A DNA stretch of 64,000 bases from SAR92 clade bacterium (GTDB lineage: Bacteria > Pseudomonadota > Gammaproteobacteria > Pseudomonadales > Porticoccaceae), in assembly GCA_004211905.1 (NCBI GenBank), contig SHBP01000004.1, positions 62,001 to 126,000 on the forward strand, written 5' to 3'. The notes below the pieces were generated by a model. It had not been told where the DNA came from, ran no database searches, and was given only the letters and a program-made list of their open reading frames with translations. The position numbers and the translations under genes are program-made. Positions 1 to 8,428 of this stretch are shown one piece after another. Numbering within the stretch: position 1 is the first letter of the stretch; every line of letters starts with the position of its first letter.

Positions 1-314
1 GTATGGTAGACACCTTTATGGCTTGTGAGCAGTCTAAATCAATGCTTTATCGAGGTCTTTGCGAGTCAAAAAGTGTTTCTGAAGGTGAAACTGACGGCTC
101 AGCACTCGTCAAAACCGTTCATGCATTAAAGGCTACTGTAGCTCGGTATGGCAAAACCATTGGTGAAGAGGCCATTCAACTCCATGGCGGTATCGGTATG
201 ACTGATGAGCTTAATATAGGCCACTATGTGAAGCGATTGATGATGATTAACACCGCATTTGGCGATGGGGACTATCATCAAAAGAAATTTAATCAGATTA
301 GTTACATGAGCTAA
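1..314 (+). CDS. acyl-CoA dehydrogenase, C-terminal fragment (5' end outside window)
   Basis: The reading frame is already open at the left edge, so only about the last 103 residues are visible. The block IQLHGGIGMTDE near the end is the hallmark of the C-terminal alpha-helical domain of acyl-CoA dehydrogenases, where flavin and CoA are held, followed by the usual GHYVKRL segment. These flavoenzymes introduce the trans-2 double bond in acyl-CoA thioesters. The gene is followed by an esterase gene only two bases downstream, suggesting one operon, and two more dehydrogenases of the family lie 1.6 kb away on the other strand. The substrate cannot be told from this fragment. Confidence 0.9.
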   Translation, partial: MVDTFMACEQSKSMLYRGLCESKSVSEGETDGSALVKTVHALKATVARYGKTIGEEAIQLHGGIGMTDELNIGHYVKRLMMINTAFGDGDYHQKKFNQISYMS

Positions 315-316
315 TC

Positions 317-1390
317 TTGAGTAGTCTGCTGCTTGGTGGGTCAGTTTTTATAATTGCAGTGGTTGCATATTTTTCGCTTAGAAAAGATACGCTATCACAG
401 TATGATCTGCCGCTAGGGCAGCGCTTCGTCTCTACTGATCCATCGGTGGTAGAGCAATCTCAAAAAGCGTTACGTCGTATTAAAGCTAAAGTTAGGGCTG
501 CTACCGGTCGTGGTGCGGCCCTGTCGGGCAAGAAGCGTATAGATCACATGCGTAATGTGATGGACAGCTTCTTTGCTCACGTTGAAGTAAAGAGCAAAAT
601 TATTTCGACCACGGCAGGTACTGTTCCTGCAGAGTGGGTTATAGCTCCAAATGTCGATACTTCACATCGCCTGCTGTATATTCATGGCGGTGCCTTTTTC
701 GCCGGCAGCCCGCGCAGCCATCGCGTTATTACTAGTAAGCTGTCGGAGATTGGTAATTGTGCAGTTTTGGCTATAGATTACCGACTAACCCCCGAATATA
801 CTCGACTTGACTGCCTTAAGGACTGTCAGGACGGCTATGTCTGGATGTTGAACAATGGTCCAGAGGGCGGCTCGCAGGCTGTAAATGCCTATGTCGCAGG
901 AGACTCTGCAGGGGGTAATTTGACTTTGTGCTTAACTGCCTGGGTAAGAGATACCGAGAAGCGAGCTCCCAATGCAGTAGTAGCTCTGTCCCCCATAACT
1001 GATAGTCGATTAGCAAGCCCGAGCATCAAGGCTAATTTGGAAACTGATGTCATCTTAAAATCCTTGGCAAAACAATTGTCTTGGGTGCCTAGTATGTTTA
1101 TCAGCCTCGTTGCGAGACGGTTGGCAAAACATGATACAAAGGATCCTAGAATTTCGCCCTTGCTAGGGGATTTGTCGAGGTTGCCTCCGATATTGGTGCA
1201 AGCTAGCGATAGTGAAATACTCAGAGACGATGGCAGGCGTTATGTTAACAAAGCAGTTGCCGCAGGCTCAAATGCAGTCTTGCAGCTTTGGGCCAATATG
1301 CCTCACGTTTGGCAAATTTTTGATCCAGAACTACCAGAGGCCAGTGAGGCCTTTGAAGAAATTAAGTTGTTTTTGGAACGTCACACCTAA
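317..1390 (+). CDS. alpha/beta hydrolase, hormone-sensitive-lipase (family IV) esterase
   Basis: Protein of 357 residues. A hydrophobic segment at about residues 3-20 suggests an N-terminal membrane anchor or signal. The family IV oxyanion motif HGGAFF is at about 123-128 and the nucleophile elbow GDSAGGN at 195-201, with Ser197 as the predicted nucleophile. An Asp near 297 and His near 329 (MPHVW) complete the triad. It probably hydrolyses small acyl esters. The frame opens with TTG at 317, two bases after the stop of the acyl-CoA dehydrogenase fragment, so it is likely translationally coupled to it. The substrate is unknown, but the context suggests release or processing of an acid destined for beta-oxidation. 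Confidence 0.85.
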   Translation: MSSLLLGGSVFIIAVVAYFSLRKDTLSQYDLPLGQRFVSTDPSVVEQSQKALRRIKAKVRAATGRGAALSGKKRIDHMRNVMDSFFAHVEVKSKIISTTAGTVPAEWVIAPNVDTSHRLLYIHGGAFFAGSPRSHRVITSKLSEIGNCAVLAIDYRLTPEYTRLDCLKDCQDGYVWMLNNGPEGGSQAVNAYVAGDSAGGNLTLCLTAWVRDTEKRAPNAVVALSPITDSRLASPSIKANLETDVILKSLAKQLSWVPSMFISLVARRLAKHDTKDPRISPLLGDLSRLPPILVQASDSEILRDDGRRYVNKAVAAGSNAVLQLWANMPHVWQIFDPELPEASEAFEEIKLFLERHT

Positions 1391-1467
1391 CTGCTGCTCG
1401 AGTCTTGGGTTACGAGTCTCGGTGTGGTACATTTTATACGAATTAGAATAAATCAAGGAGCAAGCAA

Positions 1468-1857
1468 ATGGAATGGCTAAAAAAATACGATAACTATTAT
1501 TTTGTGTTGGGTCGCACCTTACTGGGGCTTTATTTTATCGTTCCTGGTATGACTAAGGTAGCTGGTTATCAAGGGTATTTAGACTTAATGGCGAGTAAAG
1601 GCGTCCCTTTGGTTGAGATTTTACTGCCTTTGACCATTCTGATTCAGGTAGGAGCAGGTTTGTTCCTGATCGCGGGCAAGAACCTGCGAGTTTCGGCTCT
1701 GCTACTTTTTGGTCTGACTATTCTTATTAATCTCTTTATTCATAACTTTTGGGCTCTCGCTGGAGACCCAGGGCAAGCGCATGAGACACAGAATTTTGTC
1801 AAAAACCTGGCGATAGCAGCGGGGCTCCTAGTTCTTGCAACAAAAGATAAAAGCTAG
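1468..1857 (+). CDS. DoxX family membrane protein
   Basis: Small integral membrane protein of 129 residues with about four hydrophobic helices, fitting the DoxX/YphA family in length and layout. The family-typical first helix (LGRTLLGLYFIVPGMTKV) is present. A good ribosome site (AAGGAGCAAGCAA) precedes the ATG. DoxX proteins are linked to quinone-connected redox chemistry, but most members have no proven activity. It follows the esterase by 77 bases and converges with the next gene on the minus strand. Confidence 0.8.
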   Translation: MEWLKKYDNYYFVLGRTLLGLYFIVPGMTKVAGYQGYLDLMASKGVPLVEILLPLTILIQVGAGLFLIAGKNLRVSALLLFGLTILINLFIHNFWALAGDPGQAHETQNFVKNLAIAAGLLVLATKDKS

Positions 1858-1876
1858 AGTATTTTTCTGTCTAGCA

Positions 1877-3007
1877 TTAGTCTAGTAAGAGAGGGGCTAA
1901 AAGTTTTCGATGATGCTGTGGGTCGCCATATTGCTGCTGAGTCCATTGGGCTCGGCGTATATAAAGCATAGCATCGCAATCATAGGTAAAGCCCATGCCG
2001 CCATGGAATTGTACCGCTCTGTCACCCGCAAATGACAATGCATCTGCAGCCTGAGCTTTGGCCATTCGACAGGCGATTTCGGTGTCTTTATCTAGTTTTC
2101 CGTCGCCAATTAAAGTGGCAGCATGATAGATAAAGGTTCTCGCTGAATCCATTTGAATGAGCATTTCAACAGTGGGATGCTTCAAAGACTGGTAAGAGCC
2201 TATTAGCCGGCCAAATTGCTTTCGGGTTGTAAGATAGTCCACAACCGTATCAAGAGCTGCAGCTGCGGATCCAGTGGCTTCTGATGCTATTAGTAATGCC
2301 CCGATCAAGCGCAGATCTGCTAATGCGGCTTCACCGCTCGGAAGAACAGCATCAGATTGGATGGTCACACCTGTAAAATCAACGTTGGCTGCACGTTTAG
2401 TCTCATCGACAAGGGTTTTACTGTCAATTGCGTTGTCTGCAAGCTGTGATGACTCAACGATTACCAGCACCTCAGTACCCTCATACTTGGCAAGCACTAG
2501 GAAGAAGTCGCTAACTAACGCATCGTGCACTAGTAATTTTTTTCCCTTTAATTCAAGTTGGTCATCTTTCGTGGTTAGTTCGCAGGAAGTACTGGTAGCT
2601 CCCCAATCTTCATTATCTAACAACGCCAAAGTTCCGATGGTTCCCTCCACCATGGCTGGCAGCCACTTGCTTTGCTGTGACTCACTGCCGCCGCGGACAA
2701 TAGCTTGCGCGGCTATAGTTGCTGAGATATAAGGCGTGCATAGCATGTGCCGTCCCATGCTCTCGACAAGTGGCACTGTTGCTCCAATACCCATGGCGAA
2801 ACCACCAAATTGCTCTGGGATTGTCAGTCCGGTCCAACCTAGGGCCACCATTTCATCCCATACGTCTTGGTTAAACCCTGTTTCAGATTTAAGAAGGCTG
2901 CGTACTGCATTACCATCGGACTTATCTCTACAGAATGCTTGTGCACTATCGAGAATCATTGCTTGTTCTTCCGAGAATGCTATTGAAAGGTTCGCTGATC
3001 TTGTCAT
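1877..3007 (-). CDS. acyl-CoA dehydrogenase (second of a pair)
   Basis: Protein of 376 residues from the ATG at 3007. An in-frame upstream start at 3085 would overlap the preceding gene by 71 bases and adds no family sequence, so 3007 (seven bases after the upstream stop) is preferred. The N-terminal helical domain starts with a typical FSEEQAMILDSAQAF segment and the C-terminal domain has the hallmark VQFHGGMGFTYD. The overall sequence is rather divergent in the middle beta domain. With the gene at 3015-4250 it forms a tandem acyl-CoA dehydrogenase pair. Such adjacent pairs in steroid degraders encode heterotetrameric enzymes in which only one subunit holds the catalytic base, so a heteromer is plausible here but is inference. 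Confidence 0.9.
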   Translation of the reverse strand: MTRSANLSIAFSEEQAMILDSAQAFCRDKSDGNAVRSLLKSETGFNQDVWDEMVALGWTGLTIPEQFGGFAMGIGATVPLVESMGRHMLCTPYISATIAAQAIVRGGSESQQSKWLPAMVEGTIGTLALLDNEDWGATSTSCELTTKDDQLELKGKKLLVHDALVSDFFLVLAKYEGTEVLVIVESSQLADNAIDSKTLVDETKRAANVDFTGVTIQSDAVLPSGEAALADLRLIGALLIASEATGSAAAALDTVVDYLTTRKQFGRLIGSYQSLKHPTVEMLIQMDSARTFIYHAATLIGDGKLDKDTEIACRMAKAQAADALSFAGDRAVQFHGGMGFTYDCDAMLYIRRAQWTQQQYGDPQHHRKLLAPLLLD

Positions 3008-3014
3008 GGTTTGT

Positions 3015-4250
3015 TTAATCCTTTGGTAGTCCAAGTACATGCTCACCAATAATGTTTGCTTGAATTTGGCTAGTGCCGCCGCCAATTGTCGTAGAAAAGT
3101 TATTCATGTAGGCCCGTTGCCAAAATCCACCTTCTACCGCATCTTCATCGCCAACATACAAGGCGCTAGAAGCACCTTGGAGTGTCAGAGCATATTGCCG
3201 CATACGGCGAAAGAACTCAGTTCCACGAAGCTTGGTTGATAAAGCCAGAGAGTTTGGATAATCAGCACAAAGCGCGGGTATTTTGACTCTTTTCTCGGCA
3301 AGATAAAGGGCTTGCTCTTCTATCAAAAATTTAACCAGATTATCTCGTGTCACTGGATCCTTCATCAATGGTTGGCCATCTCGTTGGACGTCGTCAGCAA
3401 TCCGTAGCAGGTCATCCATAACCGTTGCTAGAATGGAAACTCCACCAGCTGCTCCGGCTTCGGCACCTCGTTCATATTGCAGGGTCTGCATGGCGATACG
3501 CCAGCCATGACCCTCTTCACCCATCAGGCATCTAGCAGGGATGCGAGCATCAGTGAAAAACGTCTCTGTAAAGCCGTAGTCTCCTGTTAGCTTCTGGATT
3601 GGTGAGGTGGTAATTCCCTCTGTGCCCATGGGTGCCAAGAAGAAAGAAAGACCGTTATAGCGACGTTCGGCTTGAGGGTCGGTCCGTGCAAGAAGTATCA
3701 TGTATTTGGCATAGTTGCCCATGGTAGTCCAGATTTTACTGCCGTTAATTATATACTCATCGCCATCCCGTTCAGCGCGCGTCTGGATACTCCCCAAGTC
3801 AGAGCCATGGTTTGGCTCAGAAAAGCCCTGGCACCATATATCTTCTCCTGTGAGAATACCTTTGAGATAGGTTTCCTTTTCAAAATCCGTACCAGTATCA
3901 ATAATTAACGGCCCAGCCCAACCGAGCCCAATAATGTTAAAGCAAATTGGTACACGAGCACGCTTCATCTCTTCGTCAGCAATTTGCTGGAAGATGCGAG
4001 GCATACCACCACCGCCATACTCCTTTGGCCACGCCATGCCTAGGTAACCTGATGACCAGACCTTGTACTGCCACTCCCTAAGGAAGTCCAAAACTTGTTC
4101 TGAACCAACTTCCATAAATGTTTGAGGAAGAAGGAAGCCAGGGTCTGCTGGAGTATTATGTTTTATCCAGTCAACAACACCATTACGAAAGTCTTTTAGA
4201 TCTGCGGTTTCAAGCTGCTGGTCTTCACTAAGTGGATTGTTTGTTGTCAT
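3015..4250 (-). CDS. acyl-CoA dehydrogenase (first of a pair)
   Basis: Protein of 411 residues, full length for the family. It has the N-terminal helical domain, the FAD-contacting block WCQGFSEPNHGSDL and a following KIWTT segment at about 140-175, the beta domain, and the C-terminal helical domain ending GGGTSQIQANIIGEHVLGLP. The GTSQIQ ending is typical of long or bulky-chain members. It is the first gene of a minus-strand pair with the dehydrogenase at 1877-3007, seven bases apart. A 191-base upstream gap contains an element repeated near 16.9 kb (see separate entry). It oxidises an acyl-CoA of unknown structure in beta-oxidation. Confidence 0.92.
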   Translation of the reverse strand: MTTNNPLSEDQQLETADLKDFRNGVVDWIKHNTPADPGFLLPQTFMEVGSEQVLDFLREWQYKVWSSGYLGMAWPKEYGGGGMPRIFQQIADEEMKRARVPICFNIIGLGWAGPLIIDTGTDFEKETYLKGILTGEDIWCQGFSEPNHGSDLGSIQTRAERDGDEYIINGSKIWTTMGNYAKYMILLARTDPQAERRYNGLSFFLAPMGTEGITTSPIQKLTGDYGFTETFFTDARIPARCLMGEEGHGWRIAMQTLQYERGAEAGAAGGVSILATVMDDLLRIADDVQRDGQPLMKDPVTRDNLVKFLIEEQALYLAEKRVKIPALCADYPNSLALSTKLRGTEFFRRMRQYALTLQGASSALYVGDEDAVEGGFWQRAYMNNFSTTIGGGTSQIQANIIGEHVLGLPKD

Positions 4251-4312
4251 GGGATTCTTCTCTCTTGAGTACGATGTTAACCTTAGCTATCGTTAAATTA
4301 TACGTCTTTTTA

Positions 4313-4343
4313 ATTGGTGCCATTCGATAGAGATTTAGTGCCA
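4313..4343. repeat. 31-base dispersed element, copy A
   Basis: Seen directly: 26 of 31 positions match 16894-16924 without gaps (ATTGG.GCCATT.GATAG, then ATTTAGTG.CA). Each copy carries two GTGCCA-like hexamers 21 bases apart, two helical turns. Copy A lies 63-93 bases upstream of the minus-strand acyl-CoA dehydrogenase start, a position suited to an activator or repressor site. The remainder of the 4251-4441 gap is AT-rich with no other recognisable feature. Function is unknown. Confidence 0.5.
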
Positions 4344-4441
4344 CATATAACGAGCAGCAGTACAACAGGCCTAATCCGTTAAGGATCTTTAAGTTGAATT
4401 ACATACATTAATTAAATTTCTTAAATAACTGATAATAATGT

Positions 4442-4864
4442 TTATTTTATTATATCGGTAAGTTTATTTGTTGCGGTCGCTGTCGCTATTAATTTGTCAT
4501 CTTGAAACAATTCAGCAGTTGTAAATACTATGGACCTCCCCATCTTCAGAACTCGAGCTCTGGCTTCCACAAGAGAGGGACGGCAGGGCATTAGATAGGT
4601 TATATCCAGATTTAGCGTTAGTGGATTAACCTTAAAGTCATGGGCATGCAGTACGTATTGTGCCATGGCGGAATCAAGCATCCCAGCGATAAACCCTCCT
4701 TGAACAATTGTCCCATTTGAATGGGTAAGCGCGATTGACGGCTCAAATGTGCAGAAGTAGGTTTGGTTGTGATCCTCAAACCAATAATTTTTGAATCCCA
4801 GCAATGCTAGAAATTCAGGCTTTTCAGCTAAAAATGTCTCCATCGAGGGACTAAGACCTTGCAT
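4442..4864 (-). CDS. PaaI/hotdog-fold thioesterase
   Basis: Protein of 140 residues with the single hotdog domain of the PaaI/YbgC group. The helix region GTIVQGGFIAGMLDSAMAQYV (about residues 50-70) matches the family block in which G-GG--A---D positions bind CoA and carry the catalytic carboxylate. The strand DITYLMPCRP follows. It would hydrolyse acyl-CoA thioesters in the cytoplasm, in keeping with the neighbouring acyl-CoA dehydrogenases. A ribosome site AGGAG sits eight bases before the ATG at 4864. The substrate is not deducible. Confidence 0.85.
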   Translation of the reverse strand: MQGLSPSMETFLAEKPEFLALLGFKNYWFEDHNQTYFCTFEPSIALTHSNGTIVQGGFIAGMLDSAMAQYVLHAHDFKVNPLTLNLDITYLMPCRPSLVEARARVLKMGRSIVFTTAELFQDDKLIATATATNKLTDIIK

Positions 4865-4984
4865 GTTTCAAAACTCCTTGGTTAATGCTGAATATTGTAC
4901 TAAGGCGAAATCTTTATTGTTATTTATTTTTAAGATGAAAATTGCCTATACTAAAGTGTTTAAGAAAAATAATTGGAGATAACA

Positions 4985-5587
4985 ATGAAAATAAAAACAA
5001 TAGTAATTTTATCACTCACTGTCATGACTTCATTTATTGCCCATGCAGAACCCTACGGGTCTCATGCGTCTGATAAGTGGCAGATATGGGCATATTCAAC
5101 TGCAGCGCCTTCATTTATTGGTAACTCTGCCACGATTATGGGTCAAAATGGTAAGGTCTTGAGGGAGGGATCGAATGGATGGACGTGCACTGCTACTAAA
5201 CCAATGCCGGAGAAAGGGTTCAAGACCGCGCATCATGCCTTTGCTTTATGTGCTGACGCAGAGGGGTTTAAATGGGCCGGCGCCTATATGGCCGGTGAGA
5301 AACCAGACATGGATAGAGATGCTTATATCTGGATGTTACATGGTGATACAGGGGAGGATAATACAATGCCTGGTGGCGATAAAAGTATGGCGATGAAGCA
5401 CGATCACTGGATTGAGTCTGGGCCACATTTAATGTTGATGCCTAAAGATCCTGCGACTATCGCAGGCTTTTCGTCAGATTTTACCACTGGAGCGCCTTAT
5501 CAGATGTTTAAAGGCACTGATTACGCACATCTGATGATTCCATTCGAGGGCTACTACAAATATCAACCAAAGTCAGCACCGAAATAA
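4985..5587 (+). CDS. secreted protein of unknown function
   Basis: Protein of 200 residues. The start at ATG 4985 is preferred over an in-frame ATG at 4973 because GGAGA lies just before it and it gives a clean signal peptide: MKIK, a hydrophobic core, then cleavage after AHA near residue 21. The mature part is rich in His, Met, Trp and Asp, with two Cys (WTCTA and FALCADAE) that could form a disulphide, and ends KYQPKSAPK. I do not recognise a domain. It is divergent from the thioesterase gene, with 120 bases between the two starts, and lies before a peptide transporter gene. Periplasmic location is inferred from the signal peptide alone. Confidence 0.75.
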   Translation: MKIKTIVILSLTVMTSFIAHAEPYGSHASDKWQIWAYSTAAPSFIGNSATIMGQNGKVLREGSNGWTCTATKPMPEKGFKTAHHAFALCADAEGFKWAGAYMAGEKPDMDRDAYIWMLHGDTGEDNTMPGGDKSMAMKHDHWIESGPHLMLMPKDPATIAGFSSDFTTGAPYQMFKGTDYAHLMIPFEGYYKYQPKSAPK

Positions 5588-5668
5588 CGATAATATTTGT
5601 TAAGCGCATCACATAACTCTTGATATGGTTACACCCTGGGTTGGACTGTGATAAGGTCTCTGCTGATT

Positions 5669-5696
5669 TTTAGTGCCACTACTTTTCAGCACTAAA
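5669..5696 (+). promoter_or_regulatory. inverted repeat in the POT transporter leader
   Basis: A perfect 8-base inverted repeat (TTTAGTGC at 5669-5676 and GCACTAAA at 5689-5696, 12-base loop) ends 37 bases before the transporter ATG. Its left arm extends to TTTAGTGCCAC, identical over 11 bases with part of the dispersed element at 4334-4344. It could be an operator or an RNA hairpin. No U-tract follows, so it is not an intrinsic terminator. Confidence 0.45.
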
Positions 5697-5733
5697 GGAC
5701 CAATTATTACAGTCTAGCGCAGGGATCTGAATC

Positions 5734-7461
5734 ATGGATACACCAAATATATCTGACAACTCCAATCACGAAAAAACGATCATGGGCCATCCCCGTGGTC
5801 TGGTGATTCTGTTCTTAACCGAAATGTGGGAGAGGTTCTCATATTACGGTATGAGAGGTCTTCTAGTGGTTTATCTGACGCAGCATTTTTTATTCTCTGA
5901 TGAAAAATCAAGCCTGTTATACGGGGCATATACTGCTTTAGTATATGTGATGACTATTATTGGTGGATCCCTTGCAGATCGGTACCTTGGTGCGCGTAAA
6001 GCTGTGACGTTTGGAGCGATTTTATTAACCTTAGGTCACTTTGGAATGACCTTTGAGGGCAGTGGTTCTAAACAGATTCTTAGTTATAACGATAGTCAGT
6101 ACCAGATTGCACTGGACGGCCGCGGTGGCGATGCTAAACAACAAATTATCACAGATAGTGGCAAGTCGTATGTCACTTTTACCGAAACTGATATGGTCGT
6201 TGCTGAGCCCGGAGTTGTTGATTTACCTGAAGTGATTTCCAGAGATGACTTTTTCATGAGTGTTGAGACAGAAGAGGGCTACCTCAACATGCTTTACTTA
6301 TCCCTTGCGCTATTAATCGCTGGAGTAGGCTTTCTCAAAGCAAATATTTCAACGATTGTTGGCTCTCTGTATGGGTTCGGTGATGCTCGTCGTGATTCTG
6401 GATTTACGATTTTCTATATGGGTATCAATATGGGTGCTTTCTTGGCATCTATTTTCTGTGGTTATCTAGGGATTGTACATGGCTGGAAGTACGGCTTCGG
6501 ATTAGCAGGCATTGGCATGTTGATAGGCCTCCTCGTATTCTTATCAAGCCAAAGTTGGCTTGAAGGTAAGGCTGAACCTCCGTCAATGGAAAAACTAAAG
6601 GAAAAAGTATTTCTCTTCATCAATGTAGAGTGGATGTGTTACATGGTTGGCTTTGCGATTATTGCTGTATCCATGTTCTTGGTGATGAATGAAGAGTTGG
6701 TGGGTGGTATTTTAGGACCAATTGGTATTGTCATGATGTTGGGAATGATCGGTTACTCAATGCTTCAGTTGCAGGGTGATGAACGTTCACGAATGCTTGC
6801 AGCTATCTATTTTATTCTCGCACAGATTCCGTTCTGGGCTCTTTTTGAGCAAGCCGGATCGTCCCTTAATCTTTTAACTGCGAGGCTGGTCGATCGAGAA
6901 ATATTTGGTTGGTCCGTTCCTGGTCCGGTGTTTCAGTCTCTCAACGCTGGCTATATCTTTATGTTTGCGCCTCTCGTGGCTTGGTTGTGGATATGGCTAG
7001 CCAAGCGAGATCTTAACCCTTCCACGCCGATCAAATTTGCCCTCGGTGTTGCATTGGCTGGATTGGGTTTCTTAGCTCTCGTTGCTGGTATGAAGGGGGC
7101 TGGCGAAGTTGGCTTAACTCCAGTTATCTTTATTTTCTTAATCTACTGGATTCACACCATGGGTGAGCTGATGGTTTCACCAGTTGGTTTATCGGCAGTT
7201 ACAAAACTTGCTCCAGCAAGAATTGTCGGTATGACTATGGGTGCTTGGTTCTTATACTCAGGCTTATCTAATTTTTTGGCTGGCATTATCGCCCGAACTA
7301 CAGGGGCTGAAACAATTGGAGGTCAAATGACCAATGTTGCAGCGGCTAAGGCTGGATACATAGAAGTCTATTCTCAGGTTGGGTTTATCGCCATCGGTAT
7401 TTCGGTGCTGATGTTATTGATATCACCTGTTATTACTAAGATGATGCATGGAGCAGATTAG
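5734..7461 (+). CDS. POT (PTR2) family proton-dependent oligopeptide transporter
   Basis: Protein of 575 residues with 12 or more hydrophobic helices of the major facilitator fold. The family signature EMWERFSYYGMRGLL (about residues 29-43) supplies the E..ER motif for proton coupling, and a second family block (FYMGINMGAFLA) occurs near 230. It imports di- and tripeptides across the inner membrane with protons. An insertion of about 75 polar residues (about 110-190) sits between early helices, making the protein longer than E. coli DtpA-type members (about 500). AGGGATC precedes the ATG by eight bases. It is monocistronic as judged by its surroundings. Confidence 0.93.
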   Translation: MDTPNISDNSNHEKTIMGHPRGLVILFLTEMWERFSYYGMRGLLVVYLTQHFLFSDEKSSLLYGAYTALVYVMTIIGGSLADRYLGARKAVTFGAILLTLGHFGMTFEGSGSKQILSYNDSQYQIALDGRGGDAKQQIITDSGKSYVTFTETDMVVAEPGVVDLPEVISRDDFFMSVETEEGYLNMLYLSLALLIAGVGFLKANISTIVGSLYGFGDARRDSGFTIFYMGINMGAFLASIFCGYLGIVHGWKYGFGLAGIGMLIGLLVFLSSQSWLEGKAEPPSMEKLKEKVFLFINVEWMCYMVGFAIIAVSMFLVMNEELVGGILGPIGIVMMLGMIGYSMLQLQGDERSRMLAAIYFILAQIPFWALFEQAGSSLNLLTARLVDREIFGWSVPGPVFQSLNAGYIFMFAPLVAWLWIWLAKRDLNPSTPIKFALGVALAGLGFLALVAGMKGAGEVGLTPVIFIFLIYWIHTMGELMVSPVGLSAVTKLAPARIVGMTMGAWFLYSGLSNFLAGIIARTTGAETIGGQMTNVAAAKAGYIEVYSQVGFIAIGISVLMLLISPVITKMMHGAD

Positions 7462-7476
7462 TATTTTGATCAGTCT

Positions 7477-7717
7477 ATGAGTATCACTTTAAGATTTATC
7501 GTATTGGCATCTGTGACCCTGGTGCTGACTGGCTGGGTCTAAAGACAGAGGTGCTAAGGTGCTCGTTTCTGGGGTCGAAGAAAAGGGTGCCAAGTCAGGT
7601 TAGGACGTAAGTATCGCCCAATGGGTTAGAAGTAGCCATGCTAAGCTAGAGACACCGATTGTGGCGGCTAAGGCATGGAAAGAGCGTACCTTCCAGCGAT
7701 TCGGTGAAGCAAACTAA
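7477..7717 (+). pseudogene. decayed small lipoprotein-like gene
   Basis: An ATG at 7477 starts a typical signal peptide (MSITLRFIVLASVTLVLTG), but the expected lipobox Cys after LTG is a Trp (TGG) and a stop follows two codons later. Shifting by one base gives a protein-like stretch (GAKVLVSGVEEKGAKSG, a TAG, then DVSIAQWVRSSHAKLETP and on to FGEAN) up to a stop at 7715-7717. One frameshift plus one stop would explain this. The parent family was not recognised. The rest of the 7462-7933 gap holds only a candidate promoter for the next gene. Confidence 0.35.
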
Positions 7718-7866
7718 GCAATTCAGACAAGCTCAATTGGCCGTCGATACCGCATGGTCAAAATTATCGCCACCGAATATTTTCGATTCATGTTACTGTT
7801 TTTCTCAATTCCGCTGACTAGCGAAATTGTTTCGTAATCAGAATCGATGTTTGTGTAAGGTATATA

Positions 7867-7896
7867 TTGACAGTTACAATGCCAATAAAAGATTAT
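7867..7896 (+). promoter_or_regulatory. candidate sigma-70 promoter for the maoC-SDR genes
   Basis: A perfect -35 hexamer TTGACA (7867-7872) is followed after 18 bases by GATTAT (7891-7896), a 4/6 match to the -10 consensus. It lies 38 bases before the MaoC start. A small perfect inverted repeat CGAAA-TTG-TTTCG is about 40 bases upstream. This is a sequence-match prediction only. Confidence 0.4.
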
Positions 7897-7933
7897 ATCG
7901 TTTCATTCATGTAAATCATAAAAGGACAGAAAA

Positions 7934-8395
7934 ATGCCAAAAATCATTAAGAAATCTGAGATTCAACAATATGTAGGTCATGTATGTGAGCCGACTCCTT
8001 GGTTTGAAGTTACCCAAGAGCAGGTTAATGAGTTCGCCGAATGCACACTTGATCGGCAGTTTATCCATATTGACCCAGTCGCGGCGGCTAATACCCCGTT
8101 TGGTGGGACCATTGCTCACGGATTTTTGACTCTTTCGATGCTGTCTTACTTCTCTGAGAGCTACAATCTTCTCATTGAAGGGATCTATATGGGCGTTAAT
8201 AAAGGTTTTGACAAGGTTCGTTTCGTCGCCCCTGTGCGCGTGGGTAGCAAGATACGCTGCCATGCGACAGTTATGGAGATCACAGAAAAACGCCCAGGGC
8301 AGTATGATTTTAAAATGGAAATTACCGTTGAAATTGAAGGCGGGGATAAGCCTGCTCTTGTAGCTGAGTGGCTAAGTGTTCAGATGGCTAAGTAG
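7934..8395 (+). CDS. MaoC-like enoyl-CoA hydratase (R-specific type)
   Basis: Protein of 153 residues with a single hotdog MaoC dehydratase domain. The hydratase block around residues 40-65 (FIHIDP, then GGTIAHGFLTLSML) carries the Asp and His catalytic residues of R-specific enoyl-CoA hydratases. It hydrates trans-2-enoyl-CoA to the 3-hydroxyacyl-CoA. AAAGGACAG precedes the ATG. The next gene, a short-chain dehydrogenase related to the bifunctional peroxisomal enzyme, would oxidise that product. The two genes are 33 bases apart and together give the second and third steps of a beta-oxidation turn. Confidence 0.9.
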   Translation: MPKIIKKSEIQQYVGHVCEPTPWFEVTQEQVNEFAECTLDRQFIHIDPVAAANTPFGGTIAHGFLTLSMLSYFSESYNLLIEGIYMGVNKGFDKVRFVAPVRVGSKIRCHATVMEITEKRPGQYDFKMEITVEIEGGDKPALVAEWLSVQMAK

Positions 8396-8428
8396 TTTAC
8401 AATTAAATTGAGTTATACGAGGTAGGTA

